A stretch of DNA of 64,000 nt. It comes from Clavelina lepadiformis. Lineage: Eukaryota; Chordata; Ascidiacea; Aplousobranchia; Clavelinidae. The notes below the pieces were generated by a model that worked only from the letters and a program-made list of their open reading frames with translations, ran no database searches and was not told where the DNA came from. Location: positions 2,921,501-2,985,500 of the forward strand of contig NC_135245.1 of the NCBI RefSeq assembly GCF_947623445.1. Reading direction: 5' to 3'. Within the stretch, counting starts at the first letter, position 1; the number at the start of each line of letters is the position of its first letter. Positions 45,542 through 57,565 of the stretch are shown piece after piece. The position numbers were made by a program, and so were the translations under genes.

Positions 45542-46689
45542 ATTTAGTAGTGTGAAAAAGAGTGACATTTCTCATGTTTTACCACATAAGTATTCTGTGG
45601 TTTATATGTGGAATCTTGTAAATGCTACAAATACACGAATGGTCAGCGCTACAATGGCATTTTAATTGAATGAGGTAACTTGCAGTTCGACTTTATATAA
45701 GTCTTTTCTTTCTTGACCAGCAGAGGAAAACTGTAAGTGTTTTCTTCACTCACACCGAGCAAGTTAGGTCTTAAAATCTATACTTGCCTATAAAGTTTTA
45801 CTTGTCCGAATCATTCCAATAGCCTGCAGTAAATCTGCAATGTGATGATAAAATTGGTATTAGGCTATGACAAGTTTTTAACTTTGAAGGGAAATTTATC
45901 GTTAAACTAATGAAATTATATTACGATTCACTCCAAATTTGAATTCATTTGTTTTTAAAGCCTACATATCTATACACGACTATATAGTCGTAATAGTAAT
46001 ATACTGTCCCGTTACTGTAATGCTTATAACTGTTCCCACCGACAGTCAGTGGTGCAGATTATGCCTTTCAAGACAGTGGGCGTTAAAATATTACATTCTG
46101 GGTTTCCTGCTGGTATCCATTTCGACGCATTCACTCGATAAACACGTTATGTGAAGAGGCACCAATAAAGACAGATTTCTGCCGCACAAAGTAGACCAGA
46201 GAGACTGGGCAGGTTTCAACATTATTTGTATTAACGTTATATTTTAATATAATGCCGTTTCGGTAATCAGTATCACACTGGTTACGTCATCGCTTCACGT
46301 GACTACAGTTTTACCGCGTGACATTTTGAACAGACATTACGTAACGCAGGCTTTTTAACCAATCGAAAACAAGATAGAATTCTTTGAATCAAAATGAAAA
46401 GACAAGGAACATGCAACCGTGAGAAAAGAACTGACGTTAAAACCACTTCTAATATTTTGTGCAAAACTTATCAAATAAAACTGTGGTCGCAGATTAGAAG
46501 GAACACAAGTTTGTAGCAGTTATAGCTCAGAAGGTTTTTGAATCAGTGCAAGTGTCGGGCAGCAGCTTGTGATTTCTTAATATTTGAAAAATTGTCGCTG
46601 CTTCGAAGTGGTTTAGATTGCATGACGTGCCACCTATGTCAATATATAGCACACTCAGCTTTGTATGCTTATTACATCAGTGTTTAATC
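45542..46689. other. Single-copy stretch downstream of G, nothing recognised
   Basis: This is unlike the 3' flanks of B, D, E and I, and no part recurs in the window. I see no credible gene, tRNA or transposon ends. Its uniqueness means that the right boundary of G is not the standard array junction. Confidence 0.5.
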
Positions 46690-48204
46690 TATGTTGAAAT
46701 GCAAGTTTAACACTTTTTAATATTTTTGATATTTCCGTCCACTGCCGTAACTTCAGAACATTAACCCTTTCCCGAAAAACACCTTCCGGTCAACTTCAAC
46801 CTTGTTTGAACAAAAAGTTGATTTTTATTTAATATGTGTTTTATGCATTCGAGATTGTTTCCGGTAGATTAATACAATTTCGGGATAATGTCAAGTGAAG
46901 AAGTCTCCATTATTAAAAGTGCAACGGGACAGCGTTGTGGCCCCCGTAACTTCGAATCTTAACGTCCATTGCCACGAACACTGAAGGGCTCTTTTGCCTG
47001 ATATTTTTCTGAATTATGGTCGCCCTAGAGAATCTGATGTATTTCATCAACAAACAACAAGGATTTATCAGGTTTTGCGCAAAAATCAATTTGTCCGAAG
47101 TAAGGGCTGCATATAAAAGTTTAAATTCAATGTGACAGATGTAGTGTCTGACTCTTTGTTGCGGACAATTTTGCTGTTTGTGTGGTGAAACATTGTTGCA
47201 AAGCAGTATCACTCATCCAAAATAGTGGACACTTGTGGTTCTGATTACAATTTCTCTGCCTAGTGCCTGTGGTTTTATATGAACAAATGCAATGAACCAT
47301 ACGAAGCAATGATTCGTTCAGCGTCATTCAAGCGTAAATAAATGTAAGTGAAACAGTTCGTGAGAATCAGCGCAAATCGAAAACTCTAAAAATGTAACAA
47401 TTATTTGGGTGACTCAAAAGGACATACGTCGTTCATCTATTGCGCGGGGACAATAAATCGCCAACATCAACTAACAATGGTAAAAATTAACTTTGTCATA
47501 AATGATGTCATTGATGATGATCATGATGTCATTTAAACTGTAACAAGCAGCAGCATAAAACACCTTGATGTTAATATTTCAAATTCTGAATAACATATCC
47601 ACTGGATTTTCCACAACCCCGTCAAACGCATGACGTTGTATTGCTGCTATGACGCAATAATTGAGGAAACACTCGAGGCAATGAAGAGTTCATTCTGCAG
47701 ATGATCGTGACCACAATTGCTTTACAGCGGTTTGGAAATCTTAACAACAACAAGTTAAAGGCGGGTTTTGTTTTAGAAGTTTGTCAAATCCATCAACAGA
47801 TTAACTTACATAAGAATTAAATGACGCAAACCTGGTTCAATATGGTTTTTATGTAAGGTCATTAGATTCTTTTCAAGCCAGAAAATCTTTCCATTGACGT
47901 TGGGTTGGATTCCGGAGTTGATTTTTATTCGCAATAATCTGAGATGTGTGACGTAGAAAGAAAAATTTAGGAGATTGGTGACGTCAAACAATGATGGAAA
48001 TACTTTATCAAAGCGAAAAACAAGATGTTTGTTTATCATTTTTTCTACCATCGATGATTTTGGCGTCTATAAATACGACTTCAATTGCTACCAAGACCAT
48101 CATGTTAACAGTTGGTGTAAGGTTGCAAAACGATTATCAAGCCCAAGCGATCTGTTGCACTTTCTCAATCAAGAAAAGGTTTATTTTAGCCTCAGCTTGT
48201 ACCA
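46690..48204 (+). pseudogene. Orphan ficolin 5' region (promoter without gene)
   Basis: This matches the region upstream of gene D (22850-24350) throughout. It includes the CRE (47979-47986), TATAAATA (48068-48075), the upstream ORF, and the CCTCAG|CTTGTACCAG acceptor (about 48190-48204). The sequence then jumps directly into the LINE tail and 3' spacer, so the start codon and all exons are absent. Junction: GTACC-AGCTCC, with AGCT shared by both parents. Confidence 0.8.
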
Positions 48205-50648
48205 GCTCCGCCTTAACACCAACATGTGACCTTCTTTCTCTTCGAGCATGCAAACTTTTTTGAAGCTTTGAAAGACGTTATTACTATTCAATGAATCCGT
48301 GTACACTAGGGAGACAGCGTATAAAACATGACACAGCTAAAACCTATTTATGGTTTTATTAAATAGATCGTTAAAAACAAAGAAGTGATTATTTCACCCT
48401 CAGCGACCTCGTACATAGGACACGCTGCCTGTTGTTAAAACTGTTAAGACTTTAATGGATATTAATTTTAGTCTAGAAGATTTAGGTTAGATTTAATGAA
48501 CTATTTGTTAAAATATTTAAGTTCTGCAAACCAGAAGCCGTGAAAAGTAGTTTTAAAAGTACCATTTTTCGGTGAAAGAGTGACAGCCTAAAAACAACAA
48601 TTAAGAAAAATACAACTTCCATGAGAACTTTATGATAGAAATATTTCACTAAACACATGAACAGAGCAGATCAACTACAGAGAACATATTGTTATTTTGA
48701 GAGTTGTTTAGCTGTCACACAGATTTTGCTACAGCCTCAAAACTCCGAAGGAAGTAGCATTTTAAATATGAAAACTTCACCGCACTGGATGACAGAACAT
48801 TTCTACAAAGTGTACGTCATTGGCGGGATGTTGACAATTGATCCGAGAATCATCGCTTGAACCTATAAACATTAATGGGTAAAGATATAGTGTACGCTAT
48901 TTTATATTCAAAACTTTAAAGTTAAGACCTTATTCCGTGTTAAGTTTCGATAATGTTGACGAAAATAAAACTTGTAAGCTATGATGGTTGCCTACAAAAT
49001 ATTTATGCTTATTCACGAGATGTGTTTTTACATAAATACTGTATGACAAGCCAAGGTCATAATCAAACCAGTTTTAAAGCTAACTAGCAGTAATATAACC
49101 TGGCAAGCTCGAAACCAGTTTGAATGACTGAAATAGACGTCAATCAAAAAATTTTTAATAGACCTAAAATTCAAAACTAACAGCTTTAAAAACTTCAACC
49201 ATTTAGTTACAGCGCAATAAAGAACTTGCTCATCACGAACAGTTAACGAAAAAAAAAAGTGCAAGGCTAAACCCAAAGTTTTGTAAAACATGTAAGATGG
49301 TAATAACACAATTGTGTTACAACATGATAGGTTAGCATCGCCACCAACTCCACAAAATAAGTTCGGTTAAGTTTTACAAGTTTACATAAAATTTACCATT
49401 ATCATCAGCATTTTTATCACCATCAACAAAATATTGAATGTTCAACTCACCAAACGTACCAAGGCAAGCTTTCACTCTACGCTCCAATGTTGAGCTGACC
49501 AAGCCAACGCACAAGATCTCACAACTGCGACCTTCTCAGCCACCGTCAAACTAAAATGACCACGAGTTTCTTTCTTTGTTTGTGACGTCACCTGGCATTC
49601 GACGGGGCGCGCGTTAATTAAAGTCTAATTTCCTGCCAAAATCATCCGCGTAAAACGCTAAGGAGTAACTTTGAGTTTGAAACCGCAATCTATGATATCT
49701 ATGATGTCTACGATGTCTAGAGAAAATAAAATAAAAACCATCAAAGTTGAAACCATCAATAAACTTCAAGATGGAAACATTGACATAATTATTTTGTCGT
49801 TTTACATTCATAAGACTCTCAATTTTTCGGTATGACGACACACTTGCGTAATTTTTCGCGTCAGAAGGTTATCATCATAAAAGTCACATAAAAGCATACC
49901 AGCAAATACTTCTTTCCTTGCCATAAACAGAGTGTTTTCAGCAAAAAAAATACAATCTATAACAAAAGACAAAAACGTTTCGCATATAGAAAACATCATG
50001 GTGCGTGTTTGTGGGGGCGTGGGTATGTTAATTTATGATGTTTGCTTATTTAGTTATTAATTTAGTTCATGGTATTGTTGGAAAAATTCATTAAACGATT
50101 TACTTCTTTACCGCTTCTGCGTTTCAACATTTGGAAAATTTTTGTGAATTAACAAAACTTACACTTTCGATAATTGTCGTGAAAACTTGAGGAATGTGCT
50201 GTAAACCTGAAAATTGTTTCAATGTTTACAAAGTTAACTTTCAAAATTGGTTAATGAAATAGTGTAAATTTTTTGTGGATAAACATAACTTGCTCTCTTT
50301 ACTTGAAAAGTACAAAAGGGCTGTTTTCTTTATGTGAAGGTTAATTAATATCAAATTTTACTGTAGGACTGTAACCTACTTATTGCGATTCGTAAATCGA
50401 AATTTTATCGTTAACAATAACTCAAACAATCTATATCTTATATATGGAGTTCAATTGCATGCCATGTAACTGGCTCAAAACGTCATTATATCACTGATTT
50501 TAATGACAATAGAAGACCGAACATTTAACCAAATGTAACAATTTTGTATTTCGTGTGTTTCTGGCATTTGCAAGCTGTGATAAAAGCACAGAAAAAATGA
50601 CAAAGCAACTTGCATTTCATACCAGCAAGTTATCTTGCAATATCAGAC
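48205..50648. repeat. 3' spacer, copy 4
   Basis: The spacer starts inside the LINE tail relic (CTCCGCCTTAACACCAAC) and runs to the last exon of H. It has the CRE at 49583-49590. No gene; a 67-codon open frame at 48657 is not conserved in other copies. Confidence 0.7.
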
Positions 50649-52369
50649 TCAGTTTGGTTTAATCTTCATTTCGGCTTTCTTCATCGAATAGTAATTACCC
50701 TTCCACGGATACCAGCACATTCCCTTTGAATTATCCTGTCCACCGGTCAAGTAAGGACCATTCAAGTTTGCCGTATGGCAGCGATTGTACCACCAAGCTC
50801 CTTCGTTATTCTGAGCGCAGTGAAATTCGTGTCGATCTAAATCTCTATCTTTGGTACTGAACGGAAGTCCGTTGTGATGTTGCAAAGCATCCCCTGCAAA
50901 AACAGGTCTCCAATTAATGAATTTCTAAGCACCTGTTATTTTCTGAATGCCTACCAGTGGTAAGTTATTACATAAGAGTTAATGTTGCCAAACTGCGGGC
51001 CCCTGTTGCCAGCCATACTGCCTTTTATGAATTAATGACTAACTTTTGTACCATAATCTCTACCACAGTACTCATCTCATTTTAGTTTTCATTTTGATAT
51101 TAAGGTCGGGGTTCCCTGCGTTAAGGTTAGGATTTCTTAAAGCGACAGTAATAACAAATTCATATTATGAATTTAGGTAGCTTATAACCTTTTCATATAA
51201 AATATAAACATGTTGTGGTAAATAAAGTATACCTGCATTTCCAGAGTAGCCTGTTGCAGTTAGACGATAATTGGAATTCTCTGACCCGACTTCAAATGAA
51301 CTTAAGTATAAACGGACTTTAAACGCCAATGACTACTTGAAGCACATAATGACTTTTTGATTACGACTTACCTGTATTCGGCAAATGCTCGTTTGTTTTC
51401 AAAATCTTCAATATCAACCCGAAGACGATAATTGCCATTCTTAGTAAGCTGGTGAAGGTCATTTAAACCTATAAAAAGATAAACCATCTTAAAGACCTAG
51501 ATTTGGAGAATATGCAACTAATTACAAAAAAACATCTTAGGCGAGTTCCATTGTGAGATGCATATTTTCAATACAAACCCAGCCAATATTCTGAGTCAAC
51601 TTTTCCAAACCCGCGTTGATAATCTTCCCAGTTTCTGTAAAAGTTTTCACTTCCATCAAATCGTCGATGAAAAACCTATAAATGAAGGAAGTTATGAAAA
51701 GTTGTAATATGGATATTTTTACCCGAATAATCTTACCAGCCATCCGCCGTTCTCCGTCTCCATGTCGCAATAAACTTCCCTGACCTTGCCGTTAATGACA
51801 ACGCTCTTCACTCCACTTGTTGTCATTCCTCTTTCAAACAAATCCTGACAATCGCCTGATACTCTGGTTAGATTAATTATTCGCTGATCTGTAAAAAGTT
51901 GTGTAATTGCAGTTTCAAGCTTTCACTGAATCTACATTTACAATGTTTTTCAAATGCATATAAATATAGCAACAAATGAAAAATAAGTTGCAATACGTAT
52001 ACAATTTTTAGAATAATTATCTAATACCATCCATTTAATGATAAAAATATCTTTATAATAAGCAACTGATAAGTTCGTTTTACCGATTTTGTTTGTTAGT
52101 TGATCTTCCAAGTCGGTGATTCTCATCCGCAATTCCCTAAATTCCTGCATCCATGTGTCGCTGGCTCCGGGCTCCCCTTTATCCCCCATGTCGCCTTTTA
52201 CCCCACGTTCACCAGGTATTCCAACGGGGCCTTTTTTACCAGGGGCTCCGGGTAATCCCCGTTCACCCAAGTTTTCATCGTCCCCACACGTTAGAGTGAC
52301 CTGTCGTGTGCCTTGTGTCGTAGTAAAAAATAAGAAATTAATTACTGCAAACTGCAAAGTAGACATCAT
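50649..52369 (-). CDS. Ficolin-like lectin H, intact
   Basis: The exons, in transcript order, are 52369-52084, 51888-51737, 51675-51579, 51468-51372, 51300-51233 and 50893-50649, all in phase (314 residues). Domain order is as in A. The collagen block has GERG in place of GDRG, and the neck reads [14 protein letters not shown]. The FReD has [10 protein letters not shown], pocket [13 protein letters not shown] and the minus-class [17 protein letters not shown] end with the extra Cys. Exon 1 and the upstream region are nearly identical to F; the introns resemble A and J more. Confidence 0.9.
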
Positions 52370-52720
52370 CTTCACCACAAGCCCTGGTACAAGCTGAGGG
52401 TAGAATAAACTTTTTCTTGCTTAAAATGGAGCAACGGATCGATTAAGTTTGCTAATCGTCTTACTACCCTACGTAAGCTTTCAATATGATGGTCCTAGTA
52501 TTAGCAACTGATGTCGTATTTATAGGCGTCGAAGTCGTTCACAGTGAAGAAAATGAGCAAAGCATTTTGTTTTTCATTTGAATGGAATCTTTCCAACGTT
52601 GTTTGACGTCACCACTCACCTCAGTTTATCTCCCTACGTCACACACTTCGGATTATTGCGGATAAAAATCAACTCCGGAATCCAAACCTAGGTCAATGGA
52701 AAATTTTTCTGGCTTGAAAA
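52370..52720 (-). promoter_or_regulatory. Promoter and leader of ficolin H
   Basis: Minus-strand CRE TGACGTCA (52604-52611) and TATAAATA (52517-52524), with acceptor CCCTCAG|CTTGTACCAG before the start. Nearly identical to F over more than 350 nt. Confidence 0.6.
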
Positions 52721-54505
52721 GAATCTTATGACGTAAAAAAATAACCGCATTGAACCTGGTTTGCGTCATTTCACTCAATGTAAGTTAATCCGTTGATGGA
52801 TTTGACAAACTTCTGAAACAAAACCCGCCTTTAACTTGTTGTTGTTAAGATTTCAAAACCGCTGTAAAGCATTTGTGGCCACGACCACCTGCACAATAAA
52901 AGTTTTCATTGCTTCGAGTGTTTTACAAATGCGTCATAGTAGCAATACAACGTCATGTGTTTGATTCAGTCAAGGTAGAAACCGTTGAGTTGTTTTTATA
53001 AACTTCAGATATTATCATTAGGATATTTATTGCTGCTATTCGTTGCTGTTAAAATGAGTTAATTTAATTCGGTGATTTTTGATCGAATAAAATTTTAATT
53101 AAGTTTGAAAAAATTTTCAGCAATTTCAAAAATTAAGCTATCGAGGTTTACGCGGTTTATTGGGTCCAGAGATAAATACAAATAATTTTTTTTAATTGGA
53201 GCTTGTCCAAAATGACAATGTCATATTCACATTATCACCAGACATGAGCTTATCCAATGGACAATAACTCTCCATGGCAACGATAAATTCGCTACGAGTA
53301 GGAATCCATCTTTTTTAGGCAATGCTTGATATTCCACATATTTAAATGGTCTTCATCTGGTTGGTAGACAACAAAGAAATGTTTTGGACTCGGTACAAAT
53401 AAATCACTATTCCTTGAAGAAAACTTCAATGAAGATTGCACTAAACTGAGATGCGGTGTAGTCCTGATGCGTTGTCGCTTTTTTGTGCTTTTTGTCACAT
53501 CTAGTAATTAGTACAAATAAACACAAAATAAAATTTTAATTGTTAATAAATGTGCTGTTTCCGGTCTTTTTGTGAAAACTTTCTTTTCTTAATTTCTTTT
53601 CGAACAAAATGATAGCATGAGAAATCGCGTAAAACTATGGTGAAGTGATAAAGACTACTGGCAAACAGTGCAAAAAAGTCTTAATTGCAAACAGGAACGA
53701 GAATAGTCATCATAAATAAGAGTTTGGTTTCCATTGACTTACCCAATTATACTTCAATTGAAAGCCAAATATTTAAGCCAAAGATTTACGTGCAAATATT
53801 GCGGAGAAAGAAGCAAAAATACATTACCTGTGCCAAAATATCCCAAAATTGGAGAATGTGTTAGTCAGGTATCCAGCCCGGACAAGGTTACAAACAGTTG
53901 TAACAAGAAAGTCTTGGACATACCCTAGGAAGTAAGCATATAGACGACGAAACGTTAATAGTCACGAATTAGGAAACTAATTGTTATCTCCTGCTGAGCC
54001 CAGGATCACACAAGCAAGGACAATCTAAAGGTTGCAGTTGTGATCAGCAGTGACCAGTTAACCAATTTGAATCAAGATAAAGAAACTCAAGGAATTTATA
54101 AGACGAGGTTGTTCGAGCTTTCGACGAAAATGACAGAGTGTTAAAATGACCACACAGCTCAGCAGATGATAATCATCAAAGAATTTAGTCCATGAGACTT
54201 GGCGATGAAAAGTCATCAGTTTGGTGTATCAACCGCAACTTCTCTGCGTGTGTGCACAGAGATGCTCATTCGTTCATTTCCTGGAGATGTAACGCAGATA
54301 TTTTCTATTGCATCAACCTGCTGTGGCACTTTTGAAATTCTTCCTCGACCGTGCCCAAGAATAAAATATCACAAAATACTCTTAAAATCAACAATGCATG
54401 GAAAAGGTGCCGTGCTGTCAAACTTTCCAATCTTAAGTTACACTCGAAAGGAGTCTTCTACATCACACTCGCCATCATCAGCCACTCTCAATATAGCGCA
54501 AATGT
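52721..54505. repeat. 5' spacer of palindrome H/I, left part
   Basis: Arm plus central spacer, nearly identical to 36620-38380. It contains a gag-like zinc-knuckle fossil at about 53725-53930. No host gene. Confidence 0.7.
53725..53930 (+). mobile_element. Gag-like zinc-knuckle fossil, family unresolved
   Basis: Near-identical copy of 37610-37820. A short, broken fossil carried by segmental duplication. Confidence 0.45.
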
Positions 54506-54513
54506 GTAATAAC

Positions 54514-55458
54514 TAGGGCCCGCAAAAGTCAATAAAGTCAAAAATTTTTAAGGACTTCGTCTGACCACGAATCAAAGAATAAAGTTGTTTTCAGCACCTA
54601 GGGGATTGTTTCTAAGAAGTTTATAGGTCAAAATAAAGTCAAAATTTACAACAAAGTCAAAATTTTCAATAAAGTCAAAATTTGTCAAATTATGGCTTTT
54701 GACAAAGTTTTTGTGTTTCTCGAGAGTAATTTTTGTAAAAATCCTCGTGGAAGCATTGTAAATCAGGAACTACGACACAATTAAACCATATTAACCCATA
54801 AAAGCAGGAAATAAGTCACAATGCCCACTTGGATCAGCAGTAACTTTTATCGCAAATTGTCCATTGTTTATTCATTGTTACGTATTTAAATAACTCTTAC
54901 AAAACACTTCCTCTTCATAAACGTGGTCTTTTCGAAGATCAACAGTTTGGATTTTAAGAATAGCCTACTGACATTCTGTAATACAAAAATGCCTAAGCAA
55001 GCTAAATCGTCTTCAGCAAAAGTTAGACAGATTTGTCGAGATTTTTCAGATGAATTTAATGCAACTCCCGGGGGTGATTTAAGGTGCAATTTCTGCGAGG
55101 TTATAGTGAAGTGCGATAAAAACTATTTTGTTGAAGGCCACAGGAAAAGTAAACACCATCAAGCTGAATTGGAGCAACAACAAGCATTCCCTGTTTAATT
55201 TGCTGTTTATTAGAATTTACCATGCGGAGAAAATCGAGTCAAAGTGCCCTTTTCACAAGGACAAAATAAAACAAGCTACCTAAATCTATCGCCAAAGAAC
55301 ACGACGCACTTTTTATAATCAATAAAACACCTTGACTTTTCGACAAAATATTACGTTTGGGTCTGAAATCGACAAAATATTATGTTTGGGTAACTGGAGG
55401 AAGAACTGTGGCCTCTACAAATAAGCAATTTCGTTAGGTCAAAATAAAAATGGCCCTA
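54514..55458 (+). mobile_element. hAT-type DNA transposon derivative
   Basis: The 945-bp insertion has a perfect 8-bp target duplication GTAATAAC (54506-54513, 55459-55466) and ends TAGGGCC...GGCCCTA, both typical of hAT elements. The equivalent site without insertion is near 10140-10160. The left subterminal region repeats a CAATAAAGTCAAAATTT-like motif several times (about 54530-54690). It encodes only an N-terminal zinc finger, so it cannot move by itself. Confidence 0.85.
54989..55198 (+). CDS. BED-like zinc-finger ORF of hAT element
   Basis: This 69-codon ORF begins MPKQAKSSSAKVRQICRDF and has a C-x2-C...H-x4-H arrangement (LRCNFCEVIVKCDK then EGHRKSKHH), like the DNA-binding finger at the N-terminus of hAT transposases and of the CGGBP1 type of proteins. 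No RNase H-like catalytic domain follows, and the ORF stops at 55198. An upstream in-frame ATG at 54923 would extend it by 22 codons. It is probably the residue of an internally deleted transposase. Confidence 0.6.
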   Translation: MPKQAKSSSAKVRQICRDFSDEFNATPGGDLRCNFCEVIVKCDKNYFVEGHRKSKHHQAELEQQQAFPV

Positions 55459-55466
55459 GTAATAAC

Positions 55467-57323
55467 CAAAACCTTGCCAAGTCAATCATGAAGCAAGGAA
55501 TGTGTTAACTCCAAATATCACTATAAGAATTAAGTGTGTAAGTGTTCTTAATACAATTAGCTACAAATATCTTTACACGATTAAGTGTAAGTGTCACACC
55601 AAATTCCTGTAAGTTCAGGATATCCCGCTTTAACGGCTAAACAACTTATAGCTTATCTTCACCCTTCAACCTCTTAATAAGATTCAATCTCTTAACTCGA
55701 ACATGTGAAGAATAAAAACAACGGTAATCTCAGCGTCGTCAATAAAAAAAGGATTTTACTTAAAGATCCCAAACGTAGAATAAAGTAAACTCTTGTTCAC
55801 CAAATACCGTGCAATCCACTTTGATTAGTCGGCGAGATAAAAAATCGCGGGCAGTGTAACATGCCTCGGGGAAGGAGTTCTGGAGTTGTAGAATAAAATG
55901 TAAAACGTGTACGTGTATCTAAAGCTCACCCAAATGATAAAACGGGTCACAAGTGGCACCTGGGTAAGACATTAATATTACACAAAGTCACTCGCATTGC
56001 GTGTGGAAACTTAGGTGTTTGCAGATTGTGCTGAATACTTTATTATTACCATGTTCACTTGCTTGAAAATTTTATCGCTCAACGTGGCGGGGGTGAGAAA
56101 GCCGCAAAGAGGAGAAACTATTTTAATTTCCTTATTCTATTAACTTGGTGGTTGATCAAACAAAATTTATTTAAGTGGAAATATTTCACAAATATGTGTA
56201 TTTTGGTTTTTCTGTTTGCATGTTTTAGTAAAATAATATATGTTCACGTTTCATATGCTTTGTGTATGTGGTTATGTGTTTGTCTTACCTGGTATTAGTA
56301 AAAGAACAAAAGGACATACGTTGGTACTCTGAAGGCTAACTTTCTTTTTGATTTTTTCTACACGTGCTTTCGCAAACATAAGCTTTCTTTTTCATGTGTA
56401 CTAAGAAAATGGTATTAGTAGTTATATGCTATAATTTCTAAACAAGATCGGTGAAATATGTAGCCCTCCTTGTGTTATTTTTAATTTGACATTTTAACAT
56501 TGATATCTAATAACAACTTGATGTCTCCATTTTGGGGATTCCCCTCATCTGACAACACCAACGCACAACACTATCACGATAGTGGATGACGATCTTCTGA
56601 ATCATGGAAGAGAAATTATTTTGCTAAACTTTATGTTACGGTTAGTTACAATAGCTACATTTTGTTGTAAAAAATGATCCATTATTGTCCAATGGGTAAG
56701 TTGTCGTTTGGTGATAATGTGAACATAAACTGGTCAGTTTAGAAACACTTCAGTTAAACATAAATTATTTGTAATTATCTCTGAACCAAATAAACCGCGT
56801 AAACCTCGATAGCTTAATTTTTTGCAATTTAGGCTAATTGAAATATTATTCGATCAAAAATCACCGAGTTAAAGTAACTCATTTTAACAGCAACGAATAG
56901 CAGCAATAAATATCCTAATGATAACATCTGAAATTTATAAAAACAACTCAACAGTTTCTACCTTCACTGAATCAAACGCATGACGTAGTATTGGTACTAT
57001 GACGCATTTGTGAAACACTCGGGGCAATGAAAACTTTCATTCTGCAGATGATCGTGGCCACAATTGCTTTACAGCGGTTTTGAAATCTTAACAACAACAA
57101 GTTAAAGGCGGGTTTTGTTTCAGAAGTTTGTCAAATCCATCAACGGATTAACTTACATTGAGTGAAGTGACGCAAACCTGGTTCAATGCGGTTATTTTCT
57201 TACGTCATTAGATTCTTTTCAAGCCACAAAATCTTTCCATTGACGTAGGATTAGATTCCAGAGCTTATTTTTATTCACAAAATTCGGAGATGCGTGACGT
57301 AGAAAAAAAATTGAGGTGAGTGG
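55467..57323. repeat. 5' spacer of palindrome H/I, right part and arm
   Basis: Matches 10150-12100 and 27500-29110. It holds the dispersed repeat (about 55750-56000) and the LINE endonuclease fragment (about 56050-56140). The last 600 nt are the inverted arm partner of the H upstream region. Confidence 0.7.
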
Positions 57324-57565
57324 TGACGTCAAACAATGCTGGAAATATTTTTTAAAGCGAAAAACAAGATGATTTGTTTATCAGTTTTTTCTACCACCGA
57401 TGATTTTGGCGTTTATAAATACGACTTCAATTGCAACCAAGACCATCATGTTAACAGTTGATGAAGGGTTGCAAAACGATTATCAAGCTCAAGCGATCTG
57501 TTGCAATTTTTCAATCAAGAAAAAGTTTATTTTAGCTTCAGCTTGTACGAGGGTTTGTCGTGAAG
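57324..57565 (+). promoter_or_regulatory. Promoter and leader of ficolin I
   Basis: CRE TGACGTCA at 57324-57331 and TATAAATA at 57414-57421. The upstream ORF from about 57448 runs past the true start in another frame to 57597. The acceptor GCTTCAG|CTTGTACGAG ends at 57541. Confidence 0.6.

Noticed and set aside
48657-48860. 67-codon open frame in the 3' spacer near TEHFYKVYV
   Set aside because: The same stretch in other spacer copies is closed or shifted. No known domain.
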